This document shows, piece by piece, positions 42,709-52,123 of a DNA stretch of 64,000 nt. The position numbers and the translations under genes were made by a program. Source of the stretch: Xanthomonas hydrangeae (GTDB lineage: Bacteria; Pseudomonadota; Gammaproteobacteria; Xanthomonadales; Xanthomonadaceae); assembly GCA_905142475.1 (NCBI GenBank), contig LR990730.1:1364001-1428000 (forward strand), in the 5' to 3' direction. The notes under the pieces are model-generated. The model was not told the origin of the DNA. It saw only the letters and a list, made by a program, of their open reading frames with translations, and did no database searches. Position 1 is the first letter of the stretch. The number at the start of each line of letters is the position of its first letter.

Positions 42709-43905
42709 TCAACTGCTGCGCAACATCTCTCGTAATCGTGCGATATGTTCTTGGGCTACTTCAGGTGCCGCGACTTTAGGTGGTTCCGTGAGCGCAGTTA
42801 CCGGCTGCGTCGCCTTCGGTTGGTTTTGGCCAGCCCAAGCATTGAACTCTCCGCGAATAGCTCGCTGAATTATGCCGAACAGATAGCCAGCGGGATTCCG
42901 GATGGAACTGGCCCTGCAACGTGCCTCCCATTCGTCTAGCACAGCTTGCCTCACTGACGGGTCAACCTGCTGCAAGGCCACCGCCGCCCCTGTTTGCTGC
43001 TCTTCCTTGAGAAGAGTGAAACGTTTGGGCAGTTGCAACCCGTTCAATACCTGGGGCCCCGTAGTAGTACGTATTTTTTTATTACTTTCTTTACGTACTG
43101 TACGGCCCTCATTCGGATTCCGAAGAGCACCATCTGGCGTGAGTTCCAGCCCTGCTTCGGATTCCGAAGAATGCGGATCGAGATTCCGAAGAAGGGCCGA
43201 CTCACCTTCTTCGGATTCGTTGAATGTGTCTGCTTGTGGATAACTGTCAGGGTGGAGGCCCGCCTGGGTCAGACGAGTCGTCATCACCTGCAGACGTGTG
43301 GGCAACGTTCGTCCAGTAAGCAGCGGGTCCTCAGCGATTTCTTGCAGAGTTTGTATGCCCACTACTTGCACGGCCTTGGCAGCATGGCCTAGCGCCTGGC
43401 TAACCAACCCCAGGTAGTCCGGGTCCAATTGCATCGCCTCAAACGGTGTCAGTGGCTCATCGTGCAGCACGTAGAGATTGCCCAAAATGCGTCCGCTTTT
43501 CGGATCGCGTCTTCTGCGGACAAGACTCAGCCACCGGCTCAGACGGAGCAAGGTGAGCGCCCGTGCAACAGTTTCGTGCGAGGCTTGGGCACTGCCGGGC
43601 ATGGAGCCCAACCAGGGGCGTAGCTGGTCATAGGTGGGGAATGCGGTAAGGCCGTCATCGTTGAGCAATAACCGGAACACCTGCCACGCGTTGCGCTCCA
43701 ACGGTGTCAATCGTCGATCAAGGAAAAGTGCACGGGGAACGCTCTCGTGTCGGTTTCCGCTATATAAAAAGCCATCGCTTGGAGCAGAAGATGGGGGTGA
43801 GATGGTCTTTCGGGTGGGCGTTGCAGCGAGATGATTTAGCGCTTTATCGAAGAGATCCGACAACGCTATTGGACCGCGGCCCCGGCTTGGATCGTCCAAT
43901 GCCAT
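42709..43905 (-). CDS. STY4528-family ICE replication protein
   Basis: Protein of 398 residues of the STY4528 pathogenicity-island replication family. The conserved N-terminal part (about 58-180) includes PRALFLDRRLTPLERNAWQVF and ASHETVARALTLLRLSRWLSL, a winged-helix-like arrangement typical of replication initiators. The C-terminal part is variable, with a late AGYLFGIIQRAIRGEFNAW motif. It follows DUF2857 by three bases and should start or control extrachromosomal replication of the ICE. Its downstream neighbour PFL_4669 is displaced by the PLD insertion. Confidence 0.85.
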   Translation of the reverse strand: MALDDPSRGRGPIALSDLFDKALNHLAATPTRKTISPPSSAPSDGFLYSGNRHESVPRALFLDRRLTPLERNAWQVFRLLLNDDGLTAFPTYDQLRPWLGSMPGSAQASHETVARALTLLRLSRWLSLVRRRRDPKSGRILGNLYVLHDEPLTPFEAMQLDPDYLGLVSQALGHAAKAVQVVGIQTLQEIAEDPLLTGRTLPTRLQVMTTRLTQAGLHPDSYPQADTFNESEEGESALLRNLDPHSSESEAGLELTPDGALRNPNEGRTVRKESNKKIRTTTGPQVLNGLQLPKRFTLLKEEQQTGAAVALQQVDPSVRQAVLDEWEARCRASSIRNPAGYLFGIIQRAIRGEFNAWAGQNQPKATQPVTALTEPPKVAAPEVAQEHIARLREMLRSS

Positions 43906-43908
43906 GGC

Positions 43909-44469
43909 CTAAACCAGTCCCTGGTCGATCCAGGACTTGATCGTGGACCAAACCACAGACAGTGGCAGCGCCATGCTCTCGGAAAGATCCATTGCGATGC
44001 GCAGAAGCGATGCCTCATCGTTGGTAGATGGGTTCTGCTGAGCGGCGAGAACTTTCCATCTACGCCACAGCTCCGTATCTTGAGACTCATCCAGTACCGG
44101 GTGGCGTCCCTTGCGTTTTGGCATACCCAAAATTTCACGTCGCAGCGCTACTTCCTGGTGAGTCAAACCGTAGAATCGGCTGACCATCTCTGTGCTGGCT
44201 CCAAGTCGCAGCATCCTATCGACTGTCGCAATCTCTTTCTCAACATCCTGCGCTTGCATCAGCAGCCGACGCAGAACATCTCGATTGATGGTCACAGAAC
44301 ACCATGATACGGATGCATTGAGCAGCACGCTGACCTGAGCTGGATGCTTAAGAGCATCTAGCTCATCTTCCCCAAACCCCATGGCTTTGCAACGACGCAG
44401 TTGACCATTGCGTAGATCATGTAAAGCCTGCGCGATGACTGCTTGATTGAGCGGATGCGGTGACGACAT
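43909..44469 (-). CDS. DUF2857 family ICE protein
   Basis: Protein of 186 residues. The N-terminal LNQAVIAQALHDLRNGQLRRC and central STEMVSRFYGLTHQEVALRRE match DUF2857, a family found between ParB and STY4528 in these elements. The central segment resembles a helix-turn-helix, so DNA binding is plausible. ATG 44467-44469 lies 17 bases after the parB stop; the longer frame would overlap parB. It is co-transcribed with parB and STY4528. No activity has been shown. Confidence 0.83.
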   Translation of the reverse strand: MSSPHPLNQAVIAQALHDLRNGQLRRCKAMGFGEDELDALKHPAQVSVLLNASVSWCSVTINRDVLRRLLMQAQDVEKEIATVDRMLRLGASTEMVSRFYGLTHQEVALRREILGMPKRKGRHPVLDESQDTELWRRWKVLAAQQNPSTNDEASLLRIAMDLSESMALPLSVVWSTIKSWIDQGLV

Positions 44470-44485
44470 GGATAGACTACCTCGC

Positions 44486-46165
44486 TCAAGATCCGTGGCC
44501 GGTGCCGTTGATTTCAAGGTCGACAAGACGTCGAGCCAACCGCAGAAGCCGGAAAAGCTTGACCAACGCCGTGTCACTCAGGCGTTTGGCAGGATCACCT
44601 GCACCATGCAACAGCCTGGGCAAGACACCGCCAAATCGGTCCATATCGACAATCGAACCTTGGCCGCTGAGCGCGGCCAAAAGCATTACTACATCGCCGC
44701 CGATGTCGGATGTCCCTTCCTGCGCAGGTTTGCACTTGAACCCAATGCCGTCGTTGCAGGGAACGACGCAACCTGCAAGCGACGCCGCCTCCGCAATTTC
44801 GTTAGCAAATTGCGCAATGTGCACCCGTAGCCGGTCGGGGATGTCGAGACCGGGCTCGATGTACCAGACGTCAGTAATGGGATAGAGCCCACCCGCCTGT
44901 ACAGGAATTGCCTGAAGAACATTGCCTTCGAAGTCGGGTGGCAACGTATCCCCGAGTTCGTTTGCAATCAGGCGTTGGATCGACTGCAACCGTTCGGTCG
45001 TCTGTGCAGGGGATACGATGTGCTCTTGCACGAGATCGCCAACCTCCTGATCAGTCGACGCAGCAGAGACCGACGGTAGCTTGCTTGTAGCCGGGGTGAG
45101 ATCGGCCGGTATAGTTTTTTTTGCGGGCGCTGGGTTCTCTGGCGATGGCGACGTGGTACTCAGGATCTCGGCGTTGCCCTCCGGTGTTGTGACGGACGTG
45201 AAATTGGACTGAGGAGCCGAGGACAAGGCAGGGTGGGGGATGGAAATCGAACTGGCGGCTGGTTCGGTAGCCAAAGCACGTTGGCGGCTTTCGCTATCGT
45301 TGAGATCCAGAGTAAGCGTGTCATAGTCAACGCCTAACAGATCTGCCATCTGGCCCACCAGCTCGTCTTGAACGCGCTGTATGTTGAAGGCGTCAGGTTG
45401 TGCATCAAACTGTGCCAGAACTTCCTGGAAGAACTCCCTGAAGTCCACAGTCAGAGTTCGGTCGGCTGAATACCGTTGCCAAATCCGGTCGCATGCCTTA
45501 CGCAACACGGCAACGCGCTCGACCTGGTGTCGGCCCAGCCCGCCATAGAGCAAGGTAGGGATGGCGGGCAAGAGATGTTGAACAGCATCCTGCATTCGGC
45601 TGATATGTGACTGCTGGATGGGGTATCCGTCCGCTGACAGACGCCGGGCAAGTTCAGACTGGCTCAACGCACTTCCCTTCTCCTTCTCATAGAGTTCTCG
45701 TACTTTCTCGACTCCGAGGGCGCGTTCGATGAAGGTCAGACCGCCGCGCAGCTCGTTCTCAGCGAGGTGACCGGTCAGCGCTACAATCTCACCGCGCTCA
45801 GGCCAAGGACGGAACAGGCAGGAAATACGATAGAAGCGTTCCTGCTTCGTCTCCGACCACAAGTCACGCAGGATGGCGAGACGGGTGTTACCGCCGCTGC
45901 GGATAATGAAGTGCTCCTCACCCGGCCGGCGTGTGATAGAGGGAGGCGCATCAAGACCACGCTCACGAATAGACGCTTTGATCTCTTCATAAGCAGGGTT
46001 ACGTTTAACGCGCGGGTCGTGCTCATAAGGACGCAACTGGTCCAACGTCACGACCATCGGCGTGTCGGCAATTGGGTCGCTAAGGGCCGAGGCGGACTCC
46101 CCGTTACGCTGGAATCCAGCGGCGAGTAACTTCCCGGCCATGTCTTGAGGCGTGATCTCAGCCAT
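44486..46165 (-). CDS. parB: ParB-family partition protein of the ICE (TIGR03764, PFL_4666 family)
   Basis: Protein of 559 residues. A ParB/Sulfiredoxin-like nuclease or CTPase fold lies at the N-terminus (LDQLRPYEHDPRVKRN, about 36-51; RSGGNTRLAIL, about 103), followed by a helix-turn-helix (SQSELARRLSADGYPIQQSHI, about 185-205) and a long variable C-terminus. It works with the ParA encoded two genes upstream to stabilise the excised or replicating element. ATG 46163-46165 overlaps the HicA-like gene by eight bases. The centre (about 330-420) is low-complexity Pro/Ser/Thr. Confidence 0.87.
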   Translation of the reverse strand: MAEITPQDMAGKLLAAGFQRNGESASALSDPIADTPMVVTLDQLRPYEHDPRVKRNPAYEEIKASIRERGLDAPPSITRRPGEEHFIIRSGGNTRLAILRDLWSETKQERFYRISCLFRPWPERGEIVALTGHLAENELRGGLTFIERALGVEKVRELYEKEKGSALSQSELARRLSADGYPIQQSHISRMQDAVQHLLPAIPTLLYGGLGRHQVERVAVLRKACDRIWQRYSADRTLTVDFREFFQEVLAQFDAQPDAFNIQRVQDELVGQMADLLGVDYDTLTLDLNDSESRQRALATEPAASSISIPHPALSSAPQSNFTSVTTPEGNAEILSTTSPSPENPAPAKKTIPADLTPATSKLPSVSAASTDQEVGDLVQEHIVSPAQTTERLQSIQRLIANELGDTLPPDFEGNVLQAIPVQAGGLYPITDVWYIEPGLDIPDRLRVHIAQFANEIAEAASLAGCVVPCNDGIGFKCKPAQEGTSDIGGDVVMLLAALSGQGSIVDMDRFGGVLPRLLHGAGDPAKRLSDTALVKLFRLLRLARRLVDLEINGTGHGS

Positions 46166-46418
46166 GGCGTTTTCTCTCCCCCGAAATCGCCACAGCGTCT
46201 TCCGCCTCACGTTCAGCTCGCCGGAGCTGAGCTCGCGCATTGAGGCTGGCGCGATGGTCACTTGCCGTCGAGCTGGTGTAGATCGGGGCGCAGCCCACTT
46301 TGGTGAACTTCAAGTGCCCGCCTTGTGTTCGCTGGATGTGCCATCCTTCAGCGAGAGCAAATTCGATCAGCGTTTTCAGACGCTTGTTGCCGCGAGCCAG
46401 TTCATGCACGTTCGCCAT
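46158..46418 (-). CDS. HicA-like small protein between ParA and ParB
   Basis: An 86-residue protein. WHIQRTQGGHLKFTK followed by IYTSSTASDHRASLNARAQLRR is the signature of HicA-type double-stranded-RNA-binding folds, including the catalytic-type GGHLKF His. The usual partner HicB is missing. It overlaps the ParA stop by 17 bases and the ParB start by eight, so expression is tightly coupled to partition. It may be a domesticated HicA relative used as a nucleic-acid-binding accessory of the ICE rather than a toxin. The family call is good; the role is an inference. Confidence 0.7.
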   Translation of the reverse strand: MANVHELARGNKRLKTLIEFALAEGWHIQRTQGGHLKFTKVGCAPIYTSSTASDHRASLNARAQLRRAEREAEDAVAISGERKRHG

Positions 46419-47271
46419 GGCGGGCTCCCGAGGAATCAGTGGGCTTGCCCTTCACCAACGCAAAGCGCTCACGCCAGTTCGGGAACAACTCTCCGGCCAG
46501 TGACTGCATCGTCTCTAATGCTGCGGGGGCGACTCGGCCAGAGGGCTGGCGGTGTTCAATCCGGTGAACCGGCAGGCCCCGCGTTGAGGCGCGCGGGTAG
46601 GCTTCGATCGCCGGAACATCAGTATTCAGGACGTAGACGCCTGGATGTGCATCGAATACATCACGCAGGGCTTGTTGGATGAGTCGAGCGTTGGATGAGA
46701 CCGGATGCACTCGGTTGATCAATAGATGTAGCGTTGGAGGCTCTATACCGAGGTGACGATAAGGAGCGATGTCCTCCAGCAGCTGCAACGTACCGCGACG
46801 CAGCTCACGCGCGGCCAGTATCTCTGGTGTAACCGGGGATAGGGCCATGTTCGAGGCAAGAACGGCCATCTCAAGGAGTACACTGCGAGCACCCTGCGTG
46901 TCGATCAATACGAGGTCGTAATCTGGCGCAAAGATAGGTAGCAAGTGGCGTAAGCGCAGACGCCCGTCAGGGGCATGTAGGAGCAACGTATTTAGATCGC
47001 CTCGATCATCGTTAGACAGCACAAGATCTAGCCCTTGGATCACGGTCCGAGATATCAGTTGATCGGTGCGCTGTTCATTGAACGCTAGTAGCTCATAGAT
47101 GCCACCTTCAGCCCTGTGCGTCAGCTCGAAGTACGACGACAAAGTGGGCTGAACATCCAGATCAAGCAGCAGTACGCGGATGCCCGCGTCAGCGGCCAAG
47201 CCACCTAGGTTCGCTGCGGTAGTCGTCTTACCGACGCCACCCTTCGTGGAAATAATGGATACGATCTGCAT
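46402..47271 (-). CDS. parA: ParA/Soj-family ATPase of the ICE
   Basis: Walker-type partition ATPase of 289 residues. The deviant Walker A KGGVGKTT (about 10-17), LLLDLDVQPTLSS (about 34-46) and LVLIDTQGA (about 119-127) identify the family. In PAPI-1 and PFGI-1-like ICEs the Soj homologue is needed to keep the excised circle. It lies 11 bases after the AlpA-like gene and overlaps the HicA-like gene. The last 25 residues are Arg/Gly-rich. This is normally close to one end of such ICEs. Confidence 0.92.
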   Translation of the reverse strand: MQIVSIISTKGGVGKTTTAANLGGLAADAGIRVLLLDLDVQPTLSSYFELTHRAEGGIYELLAFNEQRTDQLISRTVIQGLDLVLSNDDRGDLNTLLLHAPDGRLRLRHLLPIFAPDYDLVLIDTQGARSVLLEMAVLASNMALSPVTPEILAARELRRGTLQLLEDIAPYRHLGIEPPTLHLLINRVHPVSSNARLIQQALRDVFDAHPGVYVLNTDVPAIEAYPRASTRGLPVHRIEHRQPSGRVAPAALETMQSLAGELFPNWRERFALVKGKPTDSSGARHGERA

Positions 47272-47282
47272 CGTTGCTCTCC

Positions 47283-47522
47283 CTAGACGTTACGTGGGAG
47301 AGCGGGTTGCTGCACCCGGTTATTTAGGCGTTCGCTGATCCAGAGGTCTACTTCTACGGAATCCCAGCCGACCGCACGAACGCCCAATCGCAGGGCTTGT
47401 GGGAATTCGCCCTTTTTCATAAGTGCGTAGATGTGGGCACGCTTGAATCCCGATTTCGCTTCAACTTCGTCGAGCCGCAGAATGCGGCGCTCCCCCTGTG
47501 GCAGGGCAGGCACTTGCAACAT
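47283..47522 (-). CDS. AlpA-family DNA-binding regulator
   Basis: Small protein of 79 residues with a MerR-like winged helix-turn-helix: ILRLDEVEAKSGFKRAHIYALM (about 14-35) and the following wing FPQALRLGVRAVGW. AlpA proteins switch excision functions of prophages and ICEs and commonly precede parA. ATG 47520-47522 is chosen since AAGGAG lies nine bases ahead; a GTG three codons earlier abuts it. It probably controls this leftward operon or excision. Confidence 0.85.
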   Translation of the reverse strand: MLQVPALPQGERRILRLDEVEAKSGFKRAHIYALMKKGEFPQALRLGVRAVGWDSVEVDLWISERLNNRVQQPALPRNV

Positions 47523-47653
47523 CGTGGACACTCCTTAGCGCTCAGTGGCGTTCGTTGGTGTGCCCCCTATTCAATACACATGGCTAGCAAAAGACATTGC
47601 AAATGCAGTTTTTGATCTTGCACATACAAGCTTGCAAGCTGATGGTTGGACTG

Positions 47654-48442
47654 CTAGATACTCGCTACATCTGCCACAAACGAAGTGCGGCCCCCCGGTG
47701 TCTCTGCACTTCGGATCTTGCGACGTGCTTGAGCAAACTTACCGTTCAGGGTTCGCTCCGTGATGCCCATCAAACCGCCGTGGTGGGCAACAAGAGCAGA
47801 AACAATGGCCTCTTGGGTTTTGAAGCTGGAGTACGGCTTGCCTGCAGGCGATCGAGAGAGCATCACGTCCAGCATGCCCCCGATAATATTCTGATACGTG
47901 GACTCAGCCCTATCCGTGATGGAGCACTGGCTGCAGATGCATTTCCGTGCGCTATGGCTGAGCACCTCGTCGTATTGCTCCTGCAGAATTTGGAGCTGAC
48001 GTTTGTAATGTTGCAGCTCTGCTTTTATCGCCTGACGCTCGATCAACAAGGCGTGGCCAGTTTCAAGCGTGATGGTTGGATGCGCCATGCGTTCGCTTCG
48101 GCTGAAGAGAAAAGCGGGTCTGTGTTCCGGATAGTGATGTCGCATCCACTGCTTGAGGTCGACATGTCGGATAGTCAACTCCGGTGAGTCCCATAGGTCT
48201 TCGTCCTCCACCGTAATGCCGTTGATGCCGTAAGGTAGTTCATGGTGGAAAATAGCATCATAGAGACGCTCGGTATAAAGACGAAGCTCCGTCCAACGCG
48301 GGAAATCGAGTGTATGTGGGAGACTTCTGGGCGATGTGATCTGGCTCAGAATCGCACGCTGATGCTTGAGTAAGCCCGCCCAGCGTATAGCCGCTTCAAT
48401 GGGGCGATAGAAAACCTTTGAAATGGGTACACCTTCGTGCAT
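47654..48442 (-). CDS. Unknown ICE protein with a CxCxxC motif
   Basis: Protein of 262 residues. The middle is a coiled coil (ERQAIKAELQHYKRQLQILQ, about 150-170) followed by RKCICSQCS, a CxCxxC that could bind metal. The C-terminus (SFKTQEAIVSALVAHHGGLMGITERTLNGKFAQARRKI, about 215-252) resembles a DNA-binding tail seen in plasmid and ICE orphans, but I cannot name a family. AGGAG lies 11 bases before ATG 48440-48442. It is the first gene of the leftward alpA-parA-parB block and possibly a regulator. Confidence 0.6.
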   Translation of the reverse strand: MHEGVPISKVFYRPIEAAIRWAGLLKHQRAILSQITSPRSLPHTLDFPRWTELRLYTERLYDAIFHHELPYGINGITVEDEDLWDSPELTIRHVDLKQWMRHHYPEHRPAFLFSRSERMAHPTITLETGHALLIERQAIKAELQHYKRQLQILQEQYDEVLSHSARKCICSQCSITDRAESTYQNIIGGMLDVMLSRSPAGKPYSSFKTQEAIVSALVAHHGGLMGITERTLNGKFAQARRKIRSAETPGGRTSFVADVASI

Positions 48443-49197
48443 TGATCCATCTCCTACACGCAATTGCTATATCCAAATCTTCGTGGGCCAAGGATGTCTT
48501 GCGCTACGGTGACGCATAGCAGACATGCTGAGCGGGTCTTGGCATGCGTAAGCATTACTACACAGCGCAGCACCAGCGATGTTTTTGATAAATGCGTCTA
48601 GAAAGACTCATTAAAATAGTCTTCTAATTTGATGGTATTGAATGGCGAAGCATTAGGATGCGGGGTTGATCAACTTCCATTCGTCCATCACAGGTGCTTG
48701 AGTGAGCTTTGATGCTGGGTAACACCCTATCAAGACCTATTGGGTATAAGCTGATCGCCACAGAGTCTCTCTGTTAGTTATTACTGACGACTTGGCCCAT
48801 AGATTGCAATTTTATTGCGCGCAGTAAGACCTTTGAGGAATTATGATAGATCTAAAAAAACTGTGACAGTGTGGCTTATAACGCGCTGCCAGACCAAAAA
48901 TCTAGCGCACTTGTGAAAGATTTTCAGCCACATCAAAGTTGCACGACGCGGTAAAATACCCATTCAATGAATCGTCTAAGTCCAACCGGCTAAATAATGG
49001 TTTTTTTGAGGCGCGCGCGAACTATAAGTAAGCGATTAGAGTGCAAATAACAGCATCTACTACAGATGGAATAAATGAGAGTTATACGCCGCGCAGGTTG
49101 ACTCAACAAAGGCACAACCACTATTGGATTCATTGCAAACCCAAATGTGGTTTTTTCCTAAAAGCTAGGTTCCGGCTGAAGTCTGCCAGAAATCAAG
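48443..49197. other. AT-rich gene-free region between backbone and defence-like cargo
   Basis: About 750 bases with no open frame worth reporting. It is more AT-rich than the ICE backbone (runs such as AAAAAAACTGTGACAG and TTGCAATTTTATTG). The promoter for the leftward 48442 gene should lie at its left side. I found no tRNA end, integrase or clear inverted repeat marking an ICE terminus here. Confidence 0.5.
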
Positions 49198-50121
49198 CTA
49201 TGAAAGTTTGACCCGCCAATGGGCCTGATCGCGAATACCTTGAAGTACCGGAGAGCGAAGTGTTTCCCAGACTGAATAGAACTCACTCGTTGAAAGCTCC
49301 TGCACCCGATTAAATTCTTTTGCTTTAGTCAAAAGAGCGTCATATCGGCGAATAAAGCGGAAGGCGATTGGCTCCATTGAAAAATCGCCAAGCATGTTAA
49401 AGAGCCAAACTTTATGACTGTCAGGTATGTTGCCAGCTAATGCACTTTTGACATACTCGCACGCATCAAGCATATCTCCCGCCTCTGCCCGCAAGTAGAG
49501 ACTCGCGAGATGCGGATAATTGTCGGCAATACATTGCTTATGTTTTCGGAGCAAGGTTAAAAGAATCTTATAACAGTCTTCTTCAGCTTGTTCAACGATG
49601 ACAATCCAAGGGTCGCGGTTATCTTGCTTTAAATTGCTCACAATCCAATCTAGTTTAAGCGAATCACCTCTCTTAAATATTGAACACGCTAAGCCATATT
49701 TCTCTGCCCATAGCATCATTTCTGTCGGGGGCAATAGTTTAACTGGTCTGGAGCAGCCCCCAGACCAGCCAGTAAACCATTTCGCTTCTTCAATAGATAA
49801 GTCTATCGGCAAGCAAAGAAACCAATTATCTACTTTGAAATCTGAAGAGCCAATCGCTGCAGCATATGAATTTCTAATCTGTTGTTTTTGAGAGTTGCCA
49901 ACGCCATCAGTGAAATACTTGCACTGATAGACATCAATAGGAGACGTTCCTAGTTCACCCACATATACGTCGATCCCCCCATCTCCTTGGTGAACTCGTA
50001 TGGCTCGAACATTCTTTAAAGGATAATGCGCTCTTATGACCATTTCACAAGCGTTCTCAAATGCAGCGCGAGCGCCCTCCTTGTTTCCATACAGGTGGGT
50101 CAGGTCAGTCCAGTTAGACAT
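49198..50121 (-). CDS. Mrr-like PD-(D/E)xK restriction endonuclease homologue
   Basis: Protein of 307 residues. The N-terminal 75 residues show a restriction-endonuclease fold: GDGGIDVYVG with Asp near 51 and VYQCKYF with Gln66 and Lys68, that is D-(x14)-QxK, a known variant of the PD-(D/E)xK centre. After this come predicted helices with no clear repeat or binding motif. It stands alone, without a methyltransferase, so it could be a Type IV-type or abortive-infection nuclease. It lies on the minus strand at the left of the defence-like cargo, facing away from the ABC-3C operon. Confidence 0.65.
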   Translation of the reverse strand: MSNWTDLTHLYGNKEGARAAFENACEMVIRAHYPLKNVRAIRVHQGDGGIDVYVGELGTSPIDVYQCKYFTDGVGNSQKQQIRNSYAAAIGSSDFKVDNWFLCLPIDLSIEEAKWFTGWSGGCSRPVKLLPPTEMMLWAEKYGLACSIFKRGDSLKLDWIVSNLKQDNRDPWIVIVEQAEEDCYKILLTLLRKHKQCIADNYPHLASLYLRAEAGDMLDACEYVKSALAGNIPDSHKVWLFNMLGDFSMEPIAFRFIRRYDALLTKAKEFNRVQELSTSEFYSVWETLRSPVLQGIRDQAHWRVKLS

Positions 50122-50872
50122 GCTATATCCTTAAAAAGTTAAATGGTGCTACAGCCTGTGGCAAGCGCGTGAAAGACTAGTTTTTAGTCCCAACTCTCAG
50201 AGATGAATCTTACACGCTAATAATAAAAATCTCCCCAAGATAAGGGCTTGCGTTGCATAGCTAGGCACAAAATCGAGGCAACGTTCTTCGCAGTTGAAAT
50301 CAGCGACTGAAACGGCTCGCGCTTCGTGGCCTGGCTCCGGTAACTGAGTCTTGCGCCGCGCTTGAAACCCTCGCCATCGCGCCTGTCGCACAGGACAATC
50401 TGAAGTCTGCGGCCAAGGTCCTCTGTAGAGCGTATGATAGTACTCGACCTCGGTAAGTCGCGTGCAACGGACCCGAAAATCGACATACCCGGCGAGGGCT
50501 TATCACTTCACCTCATCCATTGGACACGGTCCTAGCATCAATACCATTTCGCGCAGCTCCAGCGGCTAGTGGCTGAGACCTGAGGGTCAAATCTATTCAG
50601 GAATGGTCATGAACCAGGCTTGTCACCAATCGAAGCGAGGCACAGGAACAAAGGACGCAATCCAATCGGCGCTGTACAGTAGCCGCACGGCTAGCAGTAC
50701 TATCGTTTCGATGTCTGTACTTGTAGGTTCCCGCCTGATGGAGGAGTCTTTGCTACTATTCTGCAAAAAAGGCCTGAGGCGACTTGGGGATGAGGCTACG
50801 GGGGAAGTACTGCAAATCGTTGAGCAGCAATGGCTTGTTTCTCGATAGCGTGTGCCTTCAGTAGGTTAACGG
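50122..50872. other. Gene-poor divergent region before the ABC-3C operon
   Basis: About 750 bases. An 89-codon minus frame (50217-50486) and an 81-codon plus frame (50603-50848) exist but have no motif or convincing ribosome site; both may be relics. The region must contain promoters for the leftward nuclease and the rightward ABC-3C operon. I could not define them. Confidence 0.45.
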
Positions 50873-52123
50873 ATGGAAAATCGACATAGGGACTTGAGGA
50901 TGACAGGGGCAAATACCGATCAGTACGCTGCCGGCGAACAAGGCCTGGGATATATCTATCAGCCTCGCTTCGCGCTGCTCAGGCTCTTACAGTTGCCGGA
51001 GAGTACGTCGGTTTTGATTGAAAAGGACGATGACCTTGACTTCATCGACCAAGACGGACCCAAAACGCTCGCGTCCCTGAAGCACAAGGGAGTTGGCGAT
51101 CGCCTGACCGACCTGTCCGTAGACTTCTGGAAGTCGGTCCGAATCTGGCTAGATCGCTATAACCGTGATGGACGTAGCGAGGCCAGTCTTCGCTTCTTTC
51201 TGTTTTCGACGGGCACTGTTTCGAACACCTCTTTCCTGCGACGCTTCTTGCCTGAACCGCCGGTGGAAGATGATGCAGCCGGGACGCTGTCGCAGATTAC
51301 GGGCGATGTCCTTGCTAAGACCGAGTCAAAACTTATCGCTCCGATCGCCGAGGAGTTTCATAAACTCAATGATGACGAGAAAGAGGATTTCCTTTCGCGC
51401 ATCGTGATATTTGATGGTGGGCCTCGTATTGAGGACGTCCCTTCAATTATTAAAGACCAACACATGCGCAGCATTCGGCGCGATAACCGAGACGCAATCT
51501 TCGAGCGACTAGAAGGTTGGTGGAATGACACCATCGTCAACCTATTGGTTGGGAAGCGCGAAGACGCAGTTTTTGGCTATGAGATCTCCGACAAGCTTTC
51601 CGCCTTTTCCGAAGAGTACAAATCAGACAATCTCCCGATTACATTCAGAGGAAAGATACCCGCGGGAGAAATCGACGCAGAGAACGATCCGCGACTCTTC
51701 GTTGTTCAACTACGAGAAATAGGCATCGCTTCCAATCGCATTCGAAATGCGATTTTGGACTACTACCGAGCGTTTGAGCAGAGATCTTCCTGGGCTCGCG
51801 AAAGCCTCCTGATCTCCGGAGAGATGGAGGATTACGAAGACCGTCTCGTCGACGAATGGAGTCGCTATCGGGATGTGGTATTCGAAGAACTTGATGAGAA
51901 CTCCGCCGACACGGTGCTTTTAGAGGCGGGGAAAGCGCTATATCGGTGGGTTGACCTTGAGAGTGGCGACATAAGCTCACTTCGCATTCGGGAACGAGTG
52001 AATGAGCCCTATGTGGTGCGGGGAGGATTTCATATCCTTGCGAACAATCGACCACTCCCAAAGGTCTACTGGCACCCTCGTTTTCTCGGTCGCGTTGGGC
52101 AGTTGCTGGGGGCCGCGGAATGA
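50873..52123 (+). CDS. ABC-three-component system protein with nuclease-like N-terminus
   Basis: Protein of 416 residues. The N-terminal part resembles Cap4/DUF4297-type PD-(D/E)xK effector domains: GYIYQPRFALLRLL (about 26-39), then VLIEKDDDLDF with Glu50 and an Asp cluster at 52-56, then SLKHKG with Lys70. The rest is helical and ends in a domain typical of the first component of ABC-3C systems. The stop overlaps the start of the middle component (ATGA). It is probably the effector or specificity subunit of the conflict system. An alternative start ten codons later is possible. Confidence 0.7.
   Translation: MENRHRDLRMTGANTDQYAAGEQGLGYIYQPRFALLRLLQLPESTSVLIEKDDDLDFIDQDGPKTLASLKHKGVGDRLTDLSVDFWKSVRIWLDRYNRDGRSEASLRFFLFSTGTVSNTSFLRRFLPEPPVEDDAAGTLSQITGDVLAKTESKLIAPIAEEFHKLNDDEKEDFLSRIVIFDGGPRIEDVPSIIKDQHMRSIRRDNRDAIFERLEGWWNDTIVNLLVGKREDAVFGYEISDKLSAFSEEYKSDNLPITFRGKIPAGEIDAENDPRLFVVQLREIGIASNRIRNAILDYYRAFEQRSSWARESLLISGEMEDYEDRLVDEWSRYRDVVFEELDENSADTVLLEAGKALYRWVDLESGDISSLRIRERVNEPYVVRGGFHILANNRPLPKVYWHPRFLGRVGQLLGAAE

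Noticed and set aside
46158..46418. Calling the HicA-like gene half of a HicAB toxin-antitoxin pair
   Set aside because: No HicB-like frame lies on either side, and the gene is embedded in partition genes by overlaps.
48443..49197. ICE terminus next to the parA block
   Set aside because: Related ICEs often end near parA, but no tRNA end, direct repeat or integrase is visible here; the att-like sequence at 58.4 kb is a better candidate.
50217..50848. Two frames of 81-89 codons in the region before the ABC-3C operon
   Set aside because: No family, ribosome site or codon pattern supports them; both overlap other short frames. Treated as gene-poor DNA.
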